From NCBI GenBank assembly GCA_963772825.1, contig CAVYYX010000014.1, positions 186,001-250,000 on the forward strand: a stretch of DNA of 64,000 bases, in the 5' to 3' direction. A program made the position numbers and the translations under genes. Each line of letters starts with the position of its first letter. The first letter of the stretch is position 1. The DNA comes from Desertimonas sp963772825. GTDB lineage: Bacteria > Actinomycetota > Acidimicrobiia > Acidimicrobiales > Ilumatobacteraceae. Shown piece by piece: positions 25,193 to 33,909 of this stretch. The notes below the pieces were generated by a model that worked only from the letters and a program-made list of their open reading frames with translations, made no database searches and had not been told where the DNA came from.

Positions 25193-27159
25193 CTGTCCTC
25201 GAGCTCGGAGACGACGGCGAGCACGGTGCCGACGTCGACCTGCTGGCCGGTGCGCACCGACAGCTCGGTGACGACGCCGGTCGCCGGGGCGTCGATCTGG
25301 TGCTGCATCTTCATCGCCTCCAGCCACAAGAGCGGCTGGCCGCGCTCGACGCGATCGCCCACGGCGACCGCCACACGGGCGACGGAGCCCGGCATCGGCG
25401 CAACCAATGAGCCGGCGTGGGCGTCTTCAGCCGGGCCGGCGAAGCGCTCGATGCGGCGCAGGGTGACGGAACCGAGCGGCGAGTCGACGTAGCGCTCGTC
25501 GGCGTGGACGGCAACCGCGAAGGGGCGCCGCACCCCAGCGACGTCGAGCACGACACGTTCAGACGTCGCTTCGACGAGCCCGACCGTGTCGTAGCCATCT
25601 GCGACGAGGCCGTCGCGGGTGAACCGGTAGTCGACGTCGACGAGGCCGCGCCCTCCCTCGTAGGTCTTGCGTTGCGGCGCGCTCGGCAGGTTGCGCCAGC
25701 CGCTCGGGAGGTCGCCAAGCACCGCGGCACCGTTCCGATTCCGCGACGCGTCGGCGACCGCAGCGACGAGCGCCGACAATCGGTACGCCTCGTCGTCGGC
25801 GAGCGGAGCCGCGAGGGCGTCGAGGCCGTGGCGCTCGAAGAATGAGGTGTCGGTGTCGCCGGCGAGGAAGCCGGGATGGCGCAGCACACGCACGAGCAGG
25901 TCGCGGTTGGTGACCACACCGTGGATGCGCGAGCGGGCGAGTGCCCCGGCGAGCGCCCGGGCGGCCGCGCCACGGGTCGGCGCGTAACCGATCACCTTGG
26001 CGAGCAGCGGGTCGTAGTGGATGCCCACCACGCTGCCCGAGACGACGCCGGCATCGAGGCGAATGCCGGCCCCCGTCAGCGCGGCGAACTCGAGACTCAC
26101 GCCGGGGACCTCGAACGTCCGCAGCGTTCCGCTCTGCGGCTGCCAGCCGGCGGCAGGATCCTCGGCGTACAGGCGAACCTCGATGGCGTGCCCGGCGGGA
26201 GGCGGCGGCGACGGGTCGAGCCGCTCGCCATCGGCGACGGCAAACTGCAGGGCAACGAGGTCGACGCCGGTGGTGCACTCGGTGACCGGGTGCTCGACCT
26301 GCAGACGGGTGTTCATCTCCAGGAAGAAGAACGTGCCGTCCTCGGCAGCGAGGTACTCGACGGTCCCGGCGCCCGTGTAGCCGATCGCCCGCGCCGCCGC
26401 GATGGCCGCCGCGAACAGCGACTCGCGCATCCCGCTGATCCGCTCGACGAACGGGGAAGGCGTTTCCTCGACGACCTTCTGGTGACGGCGCTGGATCGAG
26501 CACTCGCGCTCCCCGAGCGCCCATACGGTGCCGTGCTGGTCGGCCACCACCTGCACCTCGAGGTGCCGCCCGGTCTCGAGATACGGCTCACAGAACACCG
26601 TCGGGTCACCGAACGCCGAGGCCGCCTCGGTCTGCGCCGCGGCGATCTCCCGGTCGAGGGCATCGAGCGACCGGACGATGCGCATGCCGCGGCCGCCACC
26701 ACCGGCCGACGCCTTGATCAGCACCGGGAGGTCGGCAGTGCCCACGGCACCTGAGGCAAGGTCCGGGAGCACGGGCACGCCGGCGTCGGCCATCAGGCGC
26801 TTGGCCTCGGTCTTCGAACCCATCGCCGCGATGGCGTCGGGTGGCGGCCCGATCCACGTGAGCCCGGCGTCGATGACGGCGCGGGCGAAGTCGGCGTTCT
26901 CCGACAGGAACCCGTAGCCGGGATGGACGGCATCCGCACCGGCTCGCCGCGCCGCCTCGATGAGCAGGTCACCGCGCAGGTACGTCTCGGCGGGCGAGTT
27001 GCCGGGCAGGGCAACCGCCGCGTCCGCCTCGGCGACGTACGGTGCGTCGGCGTCGGCGTCCGAGTGCACGGCCACGGTGGCGATGCCGAGGTCGCGGCAC
27101 GTGCGCATCACCCGCCTGGCGATCTCGCCCCGGTTGGCCACCAACACGGAGCGGATCAT
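25186..27159 (-). CDS. Acyl-CoA carboxylase, biotin carboxylase/BCCP subunit
   Basis: The 657-residue protein starts IRSVLVANRGEIARRVMRT, the biotin-carboxylase N-domain, with the ATP-grasp region ASAGGGGRGMRIV (near 160) and CSIQRRHQKVVEE plus EMNTRLQVEHPVTE. A linker domain follows, and the C-terminal biotinyl domain carries EAMKMQH with the biotinylated Lys. This layout matches MccA/AtuF/PccA-type alpha subunits. ATG at 27159 follows GGGAGG. With the carboxyltransferase gene and AtuA beside it, methylcrotonyl-CoA or geranyl-CoA-like substrates are likely; the exact acyl-CoA is not determinable. Confidence 0.92.
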   Translation of the reverse strand: MIRSVLVANRGEIARRVMRTCRDLGIATVAVHSDADADAPYVAEADAAVALPGNSPAETYLRGDLLIEAARRAGADAVHPGYGFLSENADFARAVIDAGLTWIGPPPDAIAAMGSKTEAKRLMADAGVPVLPDLASGAVGTADLPVLIKASAGGGGRGMRIVRSLDALDREIAAAQTEAASAFGDPTVFCEPYLETGRHLEVQVVADQHGTVWALGERECSIQRRHQKVVEETPSPFVERISGMRESLFAAAIAAARAIGYTGAGTVEYLAAEDGTFFFLEMNTRLQVEHPVTECTTGVDLVALQFAVADGERLDPSPPPPAGHAIEVRLYAEDPAAGWQPQSGTLRTFEVPGVSLEFAALTGAGIRLDAGVVSGSVVGIHYDPLLAKVIGYAPTRGAAARALAGALARSRIHGVVTNRDLLVRVLRHPGFLAGDTDTSFFERHGLDALAAPLADDEAYRLSALVAAVADASRNRNGAAVLGDLPSGWRNLPSAPQRKTYEGGRGLVDVDYRFTRDGLVADGYDTVGLVEATSERVVLDVAGVRRPFAVAVHADERYVDSPLGSVTLRRIERFAGPAEDAHAGSLVAPMPGSVARVAVAVGDRVERGQPLLWLEAMKMQHQIDAPATGVVTELSVRTGQQVDVGTVLAVVSELEDSD

Positions 27160-27186
27160 CGCGGCCTCCCGTCGCACGATTGATCC

Positions 27187-27263
27187 GTTCTGGGCGGCCA
27201 AACCGCCGGAATCCGGACCGGACGCCGCCCAGTTCGCGAAATGGACCGAAGGCCGCCCAGAAC
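27187..27263. repeat. Long inverted repeat between the two carboxylase genes
   Basis: GTTCTGGGCGGCC (27187-27199) and its exact complement GGCCGCCCAGAAC (27251-27263) flank 51 bp. The spacer holds a further GCCGCCCAG word matching the right arm. It begins 2 bp beyond the carboxyltransferase stop codon, within an operon, so it may be an intra-operonic attenuator or stabiliser rather than a final terminator. Confidence 0.6.
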
Positions 27264-27265
27264 GA

Positions 27266-28864
27266 TCACGGGCGGAAGACCCCGTAGCGCTCGGTCCCGG
27301 CGACGGGTGCGCTGTGCGCGGCAGAGAGCGCGATGCCGAGAACCGTGCGCGTGTCGCGGGGGTCGATGATCCCGTCGTCGTAGAGCATCCCGGACATCAC
27401 CAGAGCGTCCGACTCGCGCTCGATCTGATCCTCGACCGCCGCGCGCATCGCCGCGTCGGCTTCCTCGTCGTAGTCCTCACCGCGGGCGACGGCCGCCTGG
27501 CGGGCGACGATCGACAGCACGCCAGCGAGCTGCTGCGGACCCATCACGGCCGACTTGGCACCCGGCCAAGCGAACAGGAACCGCGGCTCGTACGCCCGCC
27601 CGCACATCCCGTAGTTGCCCGCTCCGTATGACGCGCCGAGGGTGATGGTGAAGTGCGGCACGGTCGAGTTGGTGACGGCGTTGATCATCATCGCTCCGTG
27701 CTTGATGATCCCGCCTTGCTCGTACTCCTTGCCGACCATGTAGCCGGTGGTGTTCTGGAGAAACAGCAACGGCGTGTCGGCGCGGTTGGCGAGCTGGATG
27801 AACTGGGTCGCCTTGTGCGACTCCTCGCTGAACAGCACGCCGCGGGCGTTGGCGAGGATGCCGAGCGGATAACCGTGGAGGCGCGCCCAACCCGTGACGA
27901 GCGACGCGCCGTAGAGCGGTTTGAACTCGTCGAACTCGGAGCCGTCGACGATCCGGGCGATGACCTCACGCGGATCGAACGGAGTCGTCAGGTCGCTCGG
28001 CACGAGTCCGAGAAGGTCGGCGTCGTCGTGCGCCGGCGGAGCGGCGTCGGCGAGCGGCGGCGGCCCCTGCTTGCGCCAGTTGAGCCTGGCGACGATCCGT
28101 CGACCGAGGCGGATCGCATCGCGTTCGTCGGCAGCGAGTTGATCGGACAGTCCGGAGATCCGCGAATGCATCTCGGCGCCACCCAGCGACTCGTCGTCGG
28201 CCTCCTCCCCCGTGGCCATCTTGAGGAGCGGTGGCCCGGCGAGGAACACCTTGGCCCGCTCCTTGACCATCACGACGTGATCGGACATTCCCGGCAGGTA
28301 GGCACCTCCGGCCGTCGAGTTGCCGAAGACGAGCGAGATCGTCGGGATGCCGTGGGCCGATGCCCGCGTCAGGTCGCGAAACGTGCGCCCGCCGGGGATG
28401 AAGATGTCCTTCTGGGTGGGCAGGTCGGCGCCGCCGGATTCGACGAGGTGGATCGTCGGCAGCCGGTTCTGGAAGGCGATGTCGGCGGCGCGGAACGCCT
28501 TGCGCAGCGTGTACGGGTTGCTCGCCCCGCCCTTCACCGTCGGATCGCTCGCGCTGATCAGGCACTCCACGCCGCTGACGACGCCGATCCCGGTGACGAC
28601 GCTGGCCCCGACGGCGTAGGGCGTGCCGTAGCCGGCGAGCGGACTCAGCTCGAGGAACGGGGCGTCCTCGTCGACGAGCAGCTCGATGCGCTCTCGGGCG
28701 AGCAACTTGCCGCGCTGGTGATGGCGGTCGGTGTACTTCGGGCCGCCCCCGGCGATCGCCGTGGCGTGCTGGGCGCCGATCTCCGCGAGCTTGGCGAGCA
28801 TCGCCTCCCGGTTGGCCGCGAACGCAGGTGACCCGGTGTCGAGGCGGGTGCGGAGGACGCTCAC
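27266..28864 (-). CDS. Acyl-CoA carboxylase, carboxyltransferase subunit
   Basis: The 532-residue protein shows GKLLARERIELLVDEDAPFLELSPLAGYG, the N-terminal acyl-CoA pocket HLVESGGADLPTQKD and FGNSTAGGAYLPGMSD, and the C-terminal biotin pocket LFLQNTTGYMVGKEYEQGGIIKHGAMMINAV with TLGASYGAGNYGMCGRAY. These are features of MccB/AtuC-type beta subunits. The GTG start overlaps the stop of the AtuA gene (GTGA). The encoded complex would carboxylate a beta-methyl-branched enoyl-CoA in leucine or isoprenoid degradation, by family knowledge. Confidence 0.92.
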   Translation of the reverse strand: MSVLRTRLDTGSPAFAANREAMLAKLAEIGAQHATAIAGGGPKYTDRHHQRGKLLARERIELLVDEDAPFLELSPLAGYGTPYAVGASVVTGIGVVSGVECLISASDPTVKGGASNPYTLRKAFRAADIAFQNRLPTIHLVESGGADLPTQKDIFIPGGRTFRDLTRASAHGIPTISLVFGNSTAGGAYLPGMSDHVVMVKERAKVFLAGPPLLKMATGEEADDESLGGAEMHSRISGLSDQLAADERDAIRLGRRIVARLNWRKQGPPPLADAAPPAHDDADLLGLVPSDLTTPFDPREVIARIVDGSEFDEFKPLYGASLVTGWARLHGYPLGILANARGVLFSEESHKATQFIQLANRADTPLLFLQNTTGYMVGKEYEQGGIIKHGAMMINAVTNSTVPHFTITLGASYGAGNYGMCGRAYEPRFLFAWPGAKSAVMGPQQLAGVLSIVARQAAVARGEDYDEEADAAMRAAVEDQIERESDALVMSGMLYDDGIIDPRDTRTVLGIALSAAHSAPVAGTERYGVFRP

Positions 28865-30523
28865 AGCAACACCTCGGGGATGTCGACGTGGCGCGATCGG
28901 AGCCACTCGCCGAGGGCCTTGGCCTGCGGGTCGAACCGAGCGTTGGACGCCACGCCGTCACCGAGCAGCCCGTCGATCACGAAGTTGAGGGCGCGCAGGT
29001 TGGGCAGCACGTGGCGGGTCACGGGCAACGATTTCGTCTCGGGGAGCAGCCGGCGCAGCTCGTCGACGCTGAGGAAGTTGGCGAGCCACCGCCACGCTTC
29101 GTCGTCGCGGGCCCACACACCCACGTTGGCGCTGCCACCCTTGTCGCCCGAGCGGGCGCCGACCACCGTCCCCAACGGCGCACGGCGGGTCCGGCCGGCG
29201 AGCGGTTCGGGCAACGGCGGTCGCATGACGTCGGCCAACTCCCTGGTCTCGGTCGGCGGAGTCGATCGACAATCGCGTGCCGTCGGCGAGTGCTGCCGTG
29301 TGCTCGACATCGGCGGCTGGGACGTGGGCGACGGTGAACACGCCGTACGGTTCGGCGTCGCCCGGCGGGCCGGTCACGTGGAAGCCGGGGTACGACGCCA
29401 GCGCCAGCTCGATCGCGGCCCCGCTGAACGCGCGGCCGATCGCCTTCTGGTCGGCGCCGCGCACCACGCAGTGCAGCAGGGCGCTGGCCTCCTGTTCGCG
29501 GGAGGCGTCGGGGTGGTCGGTGCGGGCGAGCGTCCACGAGGCGTCGACGCCGGTGAGCTGCTCACGCACGAGCGCCGCTTTGGCCTCGATGTCGAGCCCG
29601 GTGAGCACGAAGACGACCTCGTTGCGGAACCCGCCGAGCGTGGCGATCCCGACCTTCACCGTCGGCGGCGGCGGTTCGCCGATCACTCCGCTGATGCGGA
29701 CCCGATCGGGGCCGTCGTCGGCGAGCTGGATCGTGTCGAAGCGGGTCGTGACGTCTGGGCCGGCGTAACGGGCCCCAGTGATCTCGTAGAGCAGCTGCGC
29801 AGTCACGGTCTCGCTGGTCACCGCCCCGCCGGTCTCGGGGTGCTTGGTGATGATGCTCGACCCGTCGGCGTGCACTTCGGCGATCGGGAAGCCGGCGCGG
29901 CGAAGGTCGGCGAGCTCGGTGAAGAACGAGTAGTTGCCGCCGGTCGCCTGGGCGCCGCATTCGACGACATGACCGGCGACGGTCGCGCCCGCCAGGGCGT
30001 CGAAGTCGTCGCGCGACCATCCGAAGTGGGCGGCCGCCGGGCCGACGACGAGCGAGGCGTCGGTGACCCGGCCGGTGACGACGACATCTGCCCCTCGTTG
30101 GAGGCAGGCGACGATCCCCCAGCCACCGAGGTAGGCGTTGGCGGTGAGCGCCCCATCGAAGCCGAGCTGGGCGGCGCGTGGCCGGAGGTCGTCGCCTTCC
30201 ACGTGGGCGATGTTGACGTCGACCCCGAGCGAGGCGGCGAGCGTTCTGAGCCGCTCGGCCAGGCCCGCCGGATTGAGCCCGCCGGCGTTGGTCACGATCT
30301 TGACGCCGAGCTCGGCGGCGAGCCCGAGGGACTCCTCCATCTGACGCAGGAAGGTCTTGGCGAAGCCGAGCGTCGGGTCCTTGGCCCGGTCCCGGCCGAG
30401 GATCAGCATCGTCAGCTCGGCCAGGTAGTCACCGGTGAGCACGTCGAGTTCGCCGCCCGTGAGCATCTCGCGCACCGCGTCGAACCGATCGCCGTAGAAG
30501 CCAGATGCGTTTGCGATTCTCAA
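28861..30523 (-). pseudogene. AtuA-type protein of acyclic-terpene/branched acyl-CoA loci, frameshifted
   Basis: From TTG at 30523 the frame reads RIANASGFYGDRFDAVREMLTGGELDVLTGDYLAELTMLIL and continues as an AtuA domain for about 420 residues. Near 29230-29270 the coding signal moves to the next frame, which supplies the C-terminal ferredoxin-like domain (LGTVVGARSGDKGGSANVGVWARDDEAWRWL onward) and stops at 28861. Dropping one G from the GGG run restores an uninterrupted protein of about 553 residues. The first frame past the junction is Arg-rich nonsense, which argues against two separate genes. AtuA function is unsolved, but it co-occurs with geranyl-CoA-type carboxylases. Confidence 0.75.
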
Positions 30524-30589
30524 CGTTTCCCGGCCACGCAGGCCGCCGTTGGCCGGTCGCTCCGCTGGCGCTCCGCTCCCTCGCATCGG
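30521..30589 (-). repeat. Dispersed GGCC-hairpin repeat, copy C
   Basis: The plus strand reads TTTCCCGGCCACGCAGGCCG, then a CGCTGGCGCTCCGC stretch and CTCGCATCGG. On the minus strand it ends in GGCCGGGAAACG directly before the TTG start of the AtuA gene, so GGGAA acts as its Shine-Dalgarno. The same arrangement is seen for copy A, which suggests the element travels as a 5' leader. Confidence 0.75.
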
Positions 30590-30607
30590 CTCGCTACCTC
30601 CGGCCAG

Positions 30608-31402
30608 TCATGAATGGCCTTCCGCGGGCGTCCGACCAGCGCCGGGCGGGCCGGCGAAGGCTTGGGCGATCGTCAGCCACTGCTCGGCATCACGGCCGTC
30701 GGCGACGACCGCGAGGTCGTCGCGGTGGCGCCGCTGGGTGACGAGCAGGCAGAAGTCGAGGGCCGGCCCGCTGACCCGCTGGGTGGCGTCGTCCGGGCCC
30801 CAGGTCCATCGCTCGCCGGTCGGCGCGGCGAGAGCGATGCCGAACTCCTCGGTGGGCGGCGCGAGTCCATTGACGTGATAGGCGTAGTCGCGTGCCCGCA
30901 CGCCGATGTGGGCGACGTGGCGCAGCCGTTCGGTCGGCTGCCTGGTGACGCCGAGCGCGTCGGCCACGTCCTGGCCGTGGGCCCACGTCTCCATCAGCCG
31001 CGCCGTGGCCATCGATGCGGCGCTCATCGGCGGACCGAACCACGGGAGCTTGATCCCGGCGGGGACGTCGGCGAGGGCGGAGGCGAGGCGCCGCCGACCG
31101 TCGCGCCACCACGCCAACAGCTCCGCCGCCGGGCGGACCGCCTCGTTGGCGGCGGCTTCGTCGACCCACCCGGCGGTGTCGAGGAGCACGGCGGCGACTG
31201 CTGCCGCGAAGGCGTCGCCGTCGGTGGCCGCGAGCGTCGCGATCTCGTCCGTCCACCCGAGATGGGCGATCTGGTCAGCGATCGTCCAACCCGGCGCAGG
31301 CGTTGCGACCCGCCACTCCTCGTCGGTCAGCTCGCTCACGAGGCCGTCGAGCACCCCGCTCTCGGCATCGAGGTCAGCGAGCAGCGCAGCCACGTCGGCC
31401 AT
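30608..31402 (-). CDS. TIGR03084-family (DinB-like/MDMPI) metal-binding protein
   Basis: The 264-residue protein has the fold order of mycothiol-dependent maleylpyruvate-isomerase-like proteins: ATPAPGWTIADQIAHLGWTDEIATLA with the first His, then SMATARLMETWAHGQDVADALG with the second metal His, followed by a C-terminal beta domain (WTWGPDDATQRVSG, DFCLLVTQRRHRDDL). This full pattern is the TIGR03084 family. The family is often encoded beside AtuA and acyl-CoA carboxylases, as here, so it is probably part of the same catabolic module. Its reaction is unknown. Confidence 0.85.
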   Translation of the reverse strand: MADVAALLADLDAESGVLDGLVSELTDEEWRVATPAPGWTIADQIAHLGWTDEIATLAATDGDAFAAAVAAVLLDTAGWVDEAAANEAVRPAAELLAWWRDGRRRLASALADVPAGIKLPWFGPPMSAASMATARLMETWAHGQDVADALGVTRQPTERLRHVAHIGVRARDYAYHVNGLAPPTEEFGIALAAPTGERWTWGPDDATQRVSGPALDFCLLVTQRRHRDDLAVVADGRDAEQWLTIAQAFAGPPGAGRTPAEGHS

Positions 31403-31438
31403 CGATCAACAATGGCAGTTCGACGACCGCCAACTCCC

Positions 31439-31486
31439 ACCGATGGGTGTTTAGGGGACGGAACGGTCCCCTGAACACCCATCGGT
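31439..31486. repeat. CCGATGGGTGTT palindrome, copy 1
   Basis: CCGATGGGTGTTTAGGGGAC (31440-31459) and GTCCCCTGAACACCCATCGG (31466-31485) are arms complementary except for one T-G pair, around the loop GGAACG, with a flanking A-T pair. A second copy lies 30 kb away at 61480-61527. This copy stands in a divergent intergenic region, so it cannot be a terminator for an adjacent complete gene. Confidence 0.8.
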
Positions 31487-31537
31487 CGTTTGGGGCGTGA
31501 CACAGAGCACGGGTGGCAGACGTCACGGTGTGAAACG

Positions 31538-31575
31538 TTGGCGTAGCGTTACGCAACGCTTACGTTTCGTTGGCA
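31538..31575 (+). promoter_or_regulatory. MFS promoter with operator inside the spacer
   Basis: TTGGCG (31538-31543) and TACGTT (31561-31566) are separated by exactly 17 bp. The palindrome AGCGTT-ACGC-AACGCT (31545-31560) fills that spacer, and an outer GAAACGT/ACGTTTC pair brackets it. Transcription would start 1-2 bases before the ATG at 31575, so the message is effectively leaderless. The TetR gene two positions downstream is the likely repressor. Confidence 0.65.
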
Positions 31576-33176
31576 TGTCCGATCTCCCGCTCTACGCCCA
31601 GCCGGAAGTTCACGAACGTCGTTGGTTCCTACTCGGCGTGCTGTGCCTCTCGCTGGTGATGGTCGTGATGGCGGTGTCGTCGCTCAACGTGGCGATGCCG
31701 ACGCTGCAGACCGAGCTCGACACGAGCGCCACGATGCTGCAATGGATCGTCGACTCCTATGCCCTCGTCTTCGCCGGGCTGCTGTTGACGGCGGGTGCCC
31801 TCGGCGACCGCTTCGGTCGCAAGGGGGCGCTGCTCGTCGGCCTCGGGGTGTTCGCCACCGGGTCGCTGATCAGCGGCCTGGCCGGCTCGGCGGAACTTGT
31901 CATCGTCGGGCGGGCCGTGCAGGGCGCCGGCGCGGCGTTCGTCATGCCTGCGACGTTGTCGTTGATCGCCGCAGTGTTCCCGCCCGAGGAGCGCCAGCGG
32001 GCGATCGCCATCTGGGTCGGCTTCGCCGGCGCCGGCGGGGCGCTCGGCCCGATCGTCTCGGGCGCCTTGTTGGAAGAGTTCTGGTGGGGCTCGGCGTTCC
32101 TCGTGAACATCCCGATCGTCGCGCTGACCGCCGTCGCCATCGCCGTGTACAGCCCGCGCTCGCGGGATGACGAGGCGACGCCGCTCGATCCGCGCGGCGC
32201 CGTGCTCTCGCTCGTCGGGATGACCGGCTTGCTGTTCGGCATCATCGAGGGGCCTGAGCGCGGCTGGACGAGCCCGATCGTGCTCGCAACGTTCGTCGTG
32301 ACGGCCGCCGTCGCCGTCGCCTTCGTGCGCTGGGAGCGGGTCGCTCCGCACCCGATGCTGCCGGTCTCGTACTTCTCCGACCGCCGCTTCAGCGTCGGCA
32401 GCGCCACGGTGACGGTGTCGTTCTTCGTGATGTTCGGCTTCTTCTTCCTCTTCTCGCTGTACCTCCAGTTCGCCCGCGGCTACTCCCCGCTCGAAGCCGG
32501 GTTGGCCACCTTGCCGTTCGCCGTGGCGTTCGTGATCGTGTCGCCCCGTAGCGCCACGCTTGCCGAGCGCATCGGCAGCGGCCGGACGATCGCCTACGGC
32601 TTCCTCACCGTCGGTCTCGGCATGGTCGTGATGAGCCTCATCGACGTCGACACCCCGTACCTCGTCCTCGTCGCGGCGATGGTCCTGCTGTCGTCCGGCA
32701 TGGCGATCGTCGCGGCGCCGGCGACGAGCGGGATCATGAACGCCGTGCCGATGGCCAAGGCGGGAGTCGGGTCGGCGGTCAACGACACGACGCGGGAGCT
32801 CGGCGGCGCCCTCGGCATCGCCGTGTTCGGCAGCATCACCAACTCTGCGTTCCGCTCGAACGTCGACCTCGGTGGCCTCGGACTGTCGCCGTCCGAGGTC
32901 GCCGAGGCCGAAGAGTCGGTCGGCGCGGCAGCGATCACCGCCCGCGAGGTGGGCGGCAGCGCCGGAGCCGGAATCGTCGAGCGGGCGGCGACCGCGTTCA
33001 CCGATGCTGTCAACCTCGCCTCGATCATCTCGGTGGTCATCGTCGTGGCGTCGGCGGCGATCGTCGCCCGGACCTTCACGCGGGCCAAGGAAGCGAGTGC
33101 CGCGGCGACGTCCGCGGCGGGTTTCGAGCCATCCACCGACGACTTCGAGTTGGTCGCCGCCGCCGCGCCAGACTGA
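31575..33176 (+). CDS. MFS drug transporter (DHA2, 14 TM)
   Basis: The 533-residue protein has about 14 membrane helices, LNVAMPTLQTELDTSATMLQWIVDSYAL (motif D1 and TM1-2), motif A GALGDRFGRKGALL, and IVGRAVQGAGAAFVMPATLSLIAAVF as motifs B/C. This places it in the EmrB/QacA group. ATG at 31575 is preferred over an in-frame ATG-like codon 78 bp upstream because the promoter/operator overlaps that longer reading. It is followed 4 bp later by a TetR gene, a typical regulator-exporter unit. Confidence 0.9.
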   Translation: MSDLPLYAQPEVHERRWFLLGVLCLSLVMVVMAVSSLNVAMPTLQTELDTSATMLQWIVDSYALVFAGLLLTAGALGDRFGRKGALLVGLGVFATGSLISGLAGSAELVIVGRAVQGAGAAFVMPATLSLIAAVFPPEERQRAIAIWVGFAGAGGALGPIVSGALLEEFWWGSAFLVNIPIVALTAVAIAVYSPRSRDDEATPLDPRGAVLSLVGMTGLLFGIIEGPERGWTSPIVLATFVVTAAVAVAFVRWERVAPHPMLPVSYFSDRRFSVGSATVTVSFFVMFGFFFLFSLYLQFARGYSPLEAGLATLPFAVAFVIVSPRSATLAERIGSGRTIAYGFLTVGLGMVVMSLIDVDTPYLVLVAAMVLLSSGMAIVAAPATSGIMNAVPMAKAGVGSAVNDTTRELGGALGIAVFGSITNSAFRSNVDLGGLGLSPSEVAEAEESVGAAAITAREVGGSAGAGIVERAATAFTDAVNLASIISVVIVVASAAIVARTFTRAKEASAAATSAAGFEPSTDDFELVAAAAPD

Positions 33177-33180
33177 TGAC

Positions 33181-33909
33181 GTGGAACACGTCGAGCAGCT
33201 GGTCCCCCAGGATCCGCGCATCGAGCGGACCCGCCGAGTCGTGCTCGATGCCGCCCTCGCCCTGCTCGTCGAGCGGGGCCTCGGCGAGGTCACGATCGAG
33301 GCGGTCGCCGCCGAGTCCGGGGTCGCCAAGAGCACGATCTACCGCCACTGGCCGAGCCGTTTGGAGCTGATCAACGACGCCTTCTTGGAGCTCAAGCCGA
33401 CGTTGCCCGTGCCGCCTGACGGCGATGTCCGCGAACGTCTGGTGGTCGTCCTCGAGCATCTCGCCCAGGACGTTGCCGCGTCACGATGGTCGGCGTGCCT
33501 GCCGGCGCTGATCGACGCCGCACAACACGACCCGGCGGCTCGTGAGCTGAACCTCCGTCTCGCCTCGACGGGGCGCACGTCGCTCGCCGGCCTGCTCGCC
33601 GAGGGCGTGCAGAGCGGCGAGCTGCCGGCCGACCTCGACACCGTGCTGATCGCCGAGGCGCTCGCCGGGCCGATCATCCTGCGTCGACTGATGTCTGCGG
33701 AACCGCTCCAACCGGCGCAGGTGCGCCATCTCGTGGATCAGGTGTTCGGCTGCCGCGGCCCGACCCGCGCCAAGAAGCGGCGCACGCCAGCCGACTGCGG
33801 TCAGCGGCCGGAACTGACGGCCAGCGACAGGTCCTCCAGTTCGTCGAGGACCGACGTGGCGGCGGCGTCGGCACGGATCGCCGCACCGAGTCGAGCTGCC
33901 GCGTCGTGA
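33181..33909 (+). CDS. TetR-family repressor with long antisense-overlapping tail
   Basis: Residues about 10-60 (RIERTRRVVLDAALALLVERGLGEVTIEAVAAESGVAKSTIYRHW) are a TetR helix-turn-helix, and the following 140 residues fit a TetR_C ligand domain (FLELKPTLPVPPDG, LPALIDAAQHDPAARELN). The GTG start lies 4 bp after the MFS stop. The last 36 codons run antisense through the 3' end of the convergent glycosyltransferase gene and are Ser/Ala/Arg-rich, so the real protein may lack conserved structure there. Likely operator: 31545-31560. Confidence 0.85.
   Translation: MEHVEQLVPQDPRIERTRRVVLDAALALLVERGLGEVTIEAVAAESGVAKSTIYRHWPSRLELINDAFLELKPTLPVPPDGDVRERLVVVLEHLAQDVAASRWSACLPALIDAAQHDPAARELNLRLASTGRTSLAGLLAEGVQSGELPADLDTVLIAEALAGPIILRRLMSAEPLQPAQVRHLVDQVFGCRGPTRAKKRRTPADCGQRPELTASDRSSSSSRTDVAAASARIAAPSRAAAS

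Noticed and set aside
28861..29310. AtuA C-terminal domain as a separate small gene
   Set aside because: The preceding frame does not stop at the junction and turns into shadow sequence, so a single-base frameshift in one gene is the simpler reading; a split gene remains possible.
31629..33335. A 568-codon open reading frame antisense to the MFS/TetR genes
   Set aside because: It is highly charged, Arg/Glu/Gly-rich without a family pattern and exactly shadows a well-supported MFS gene; long antisense frames are normal at 70% GC.
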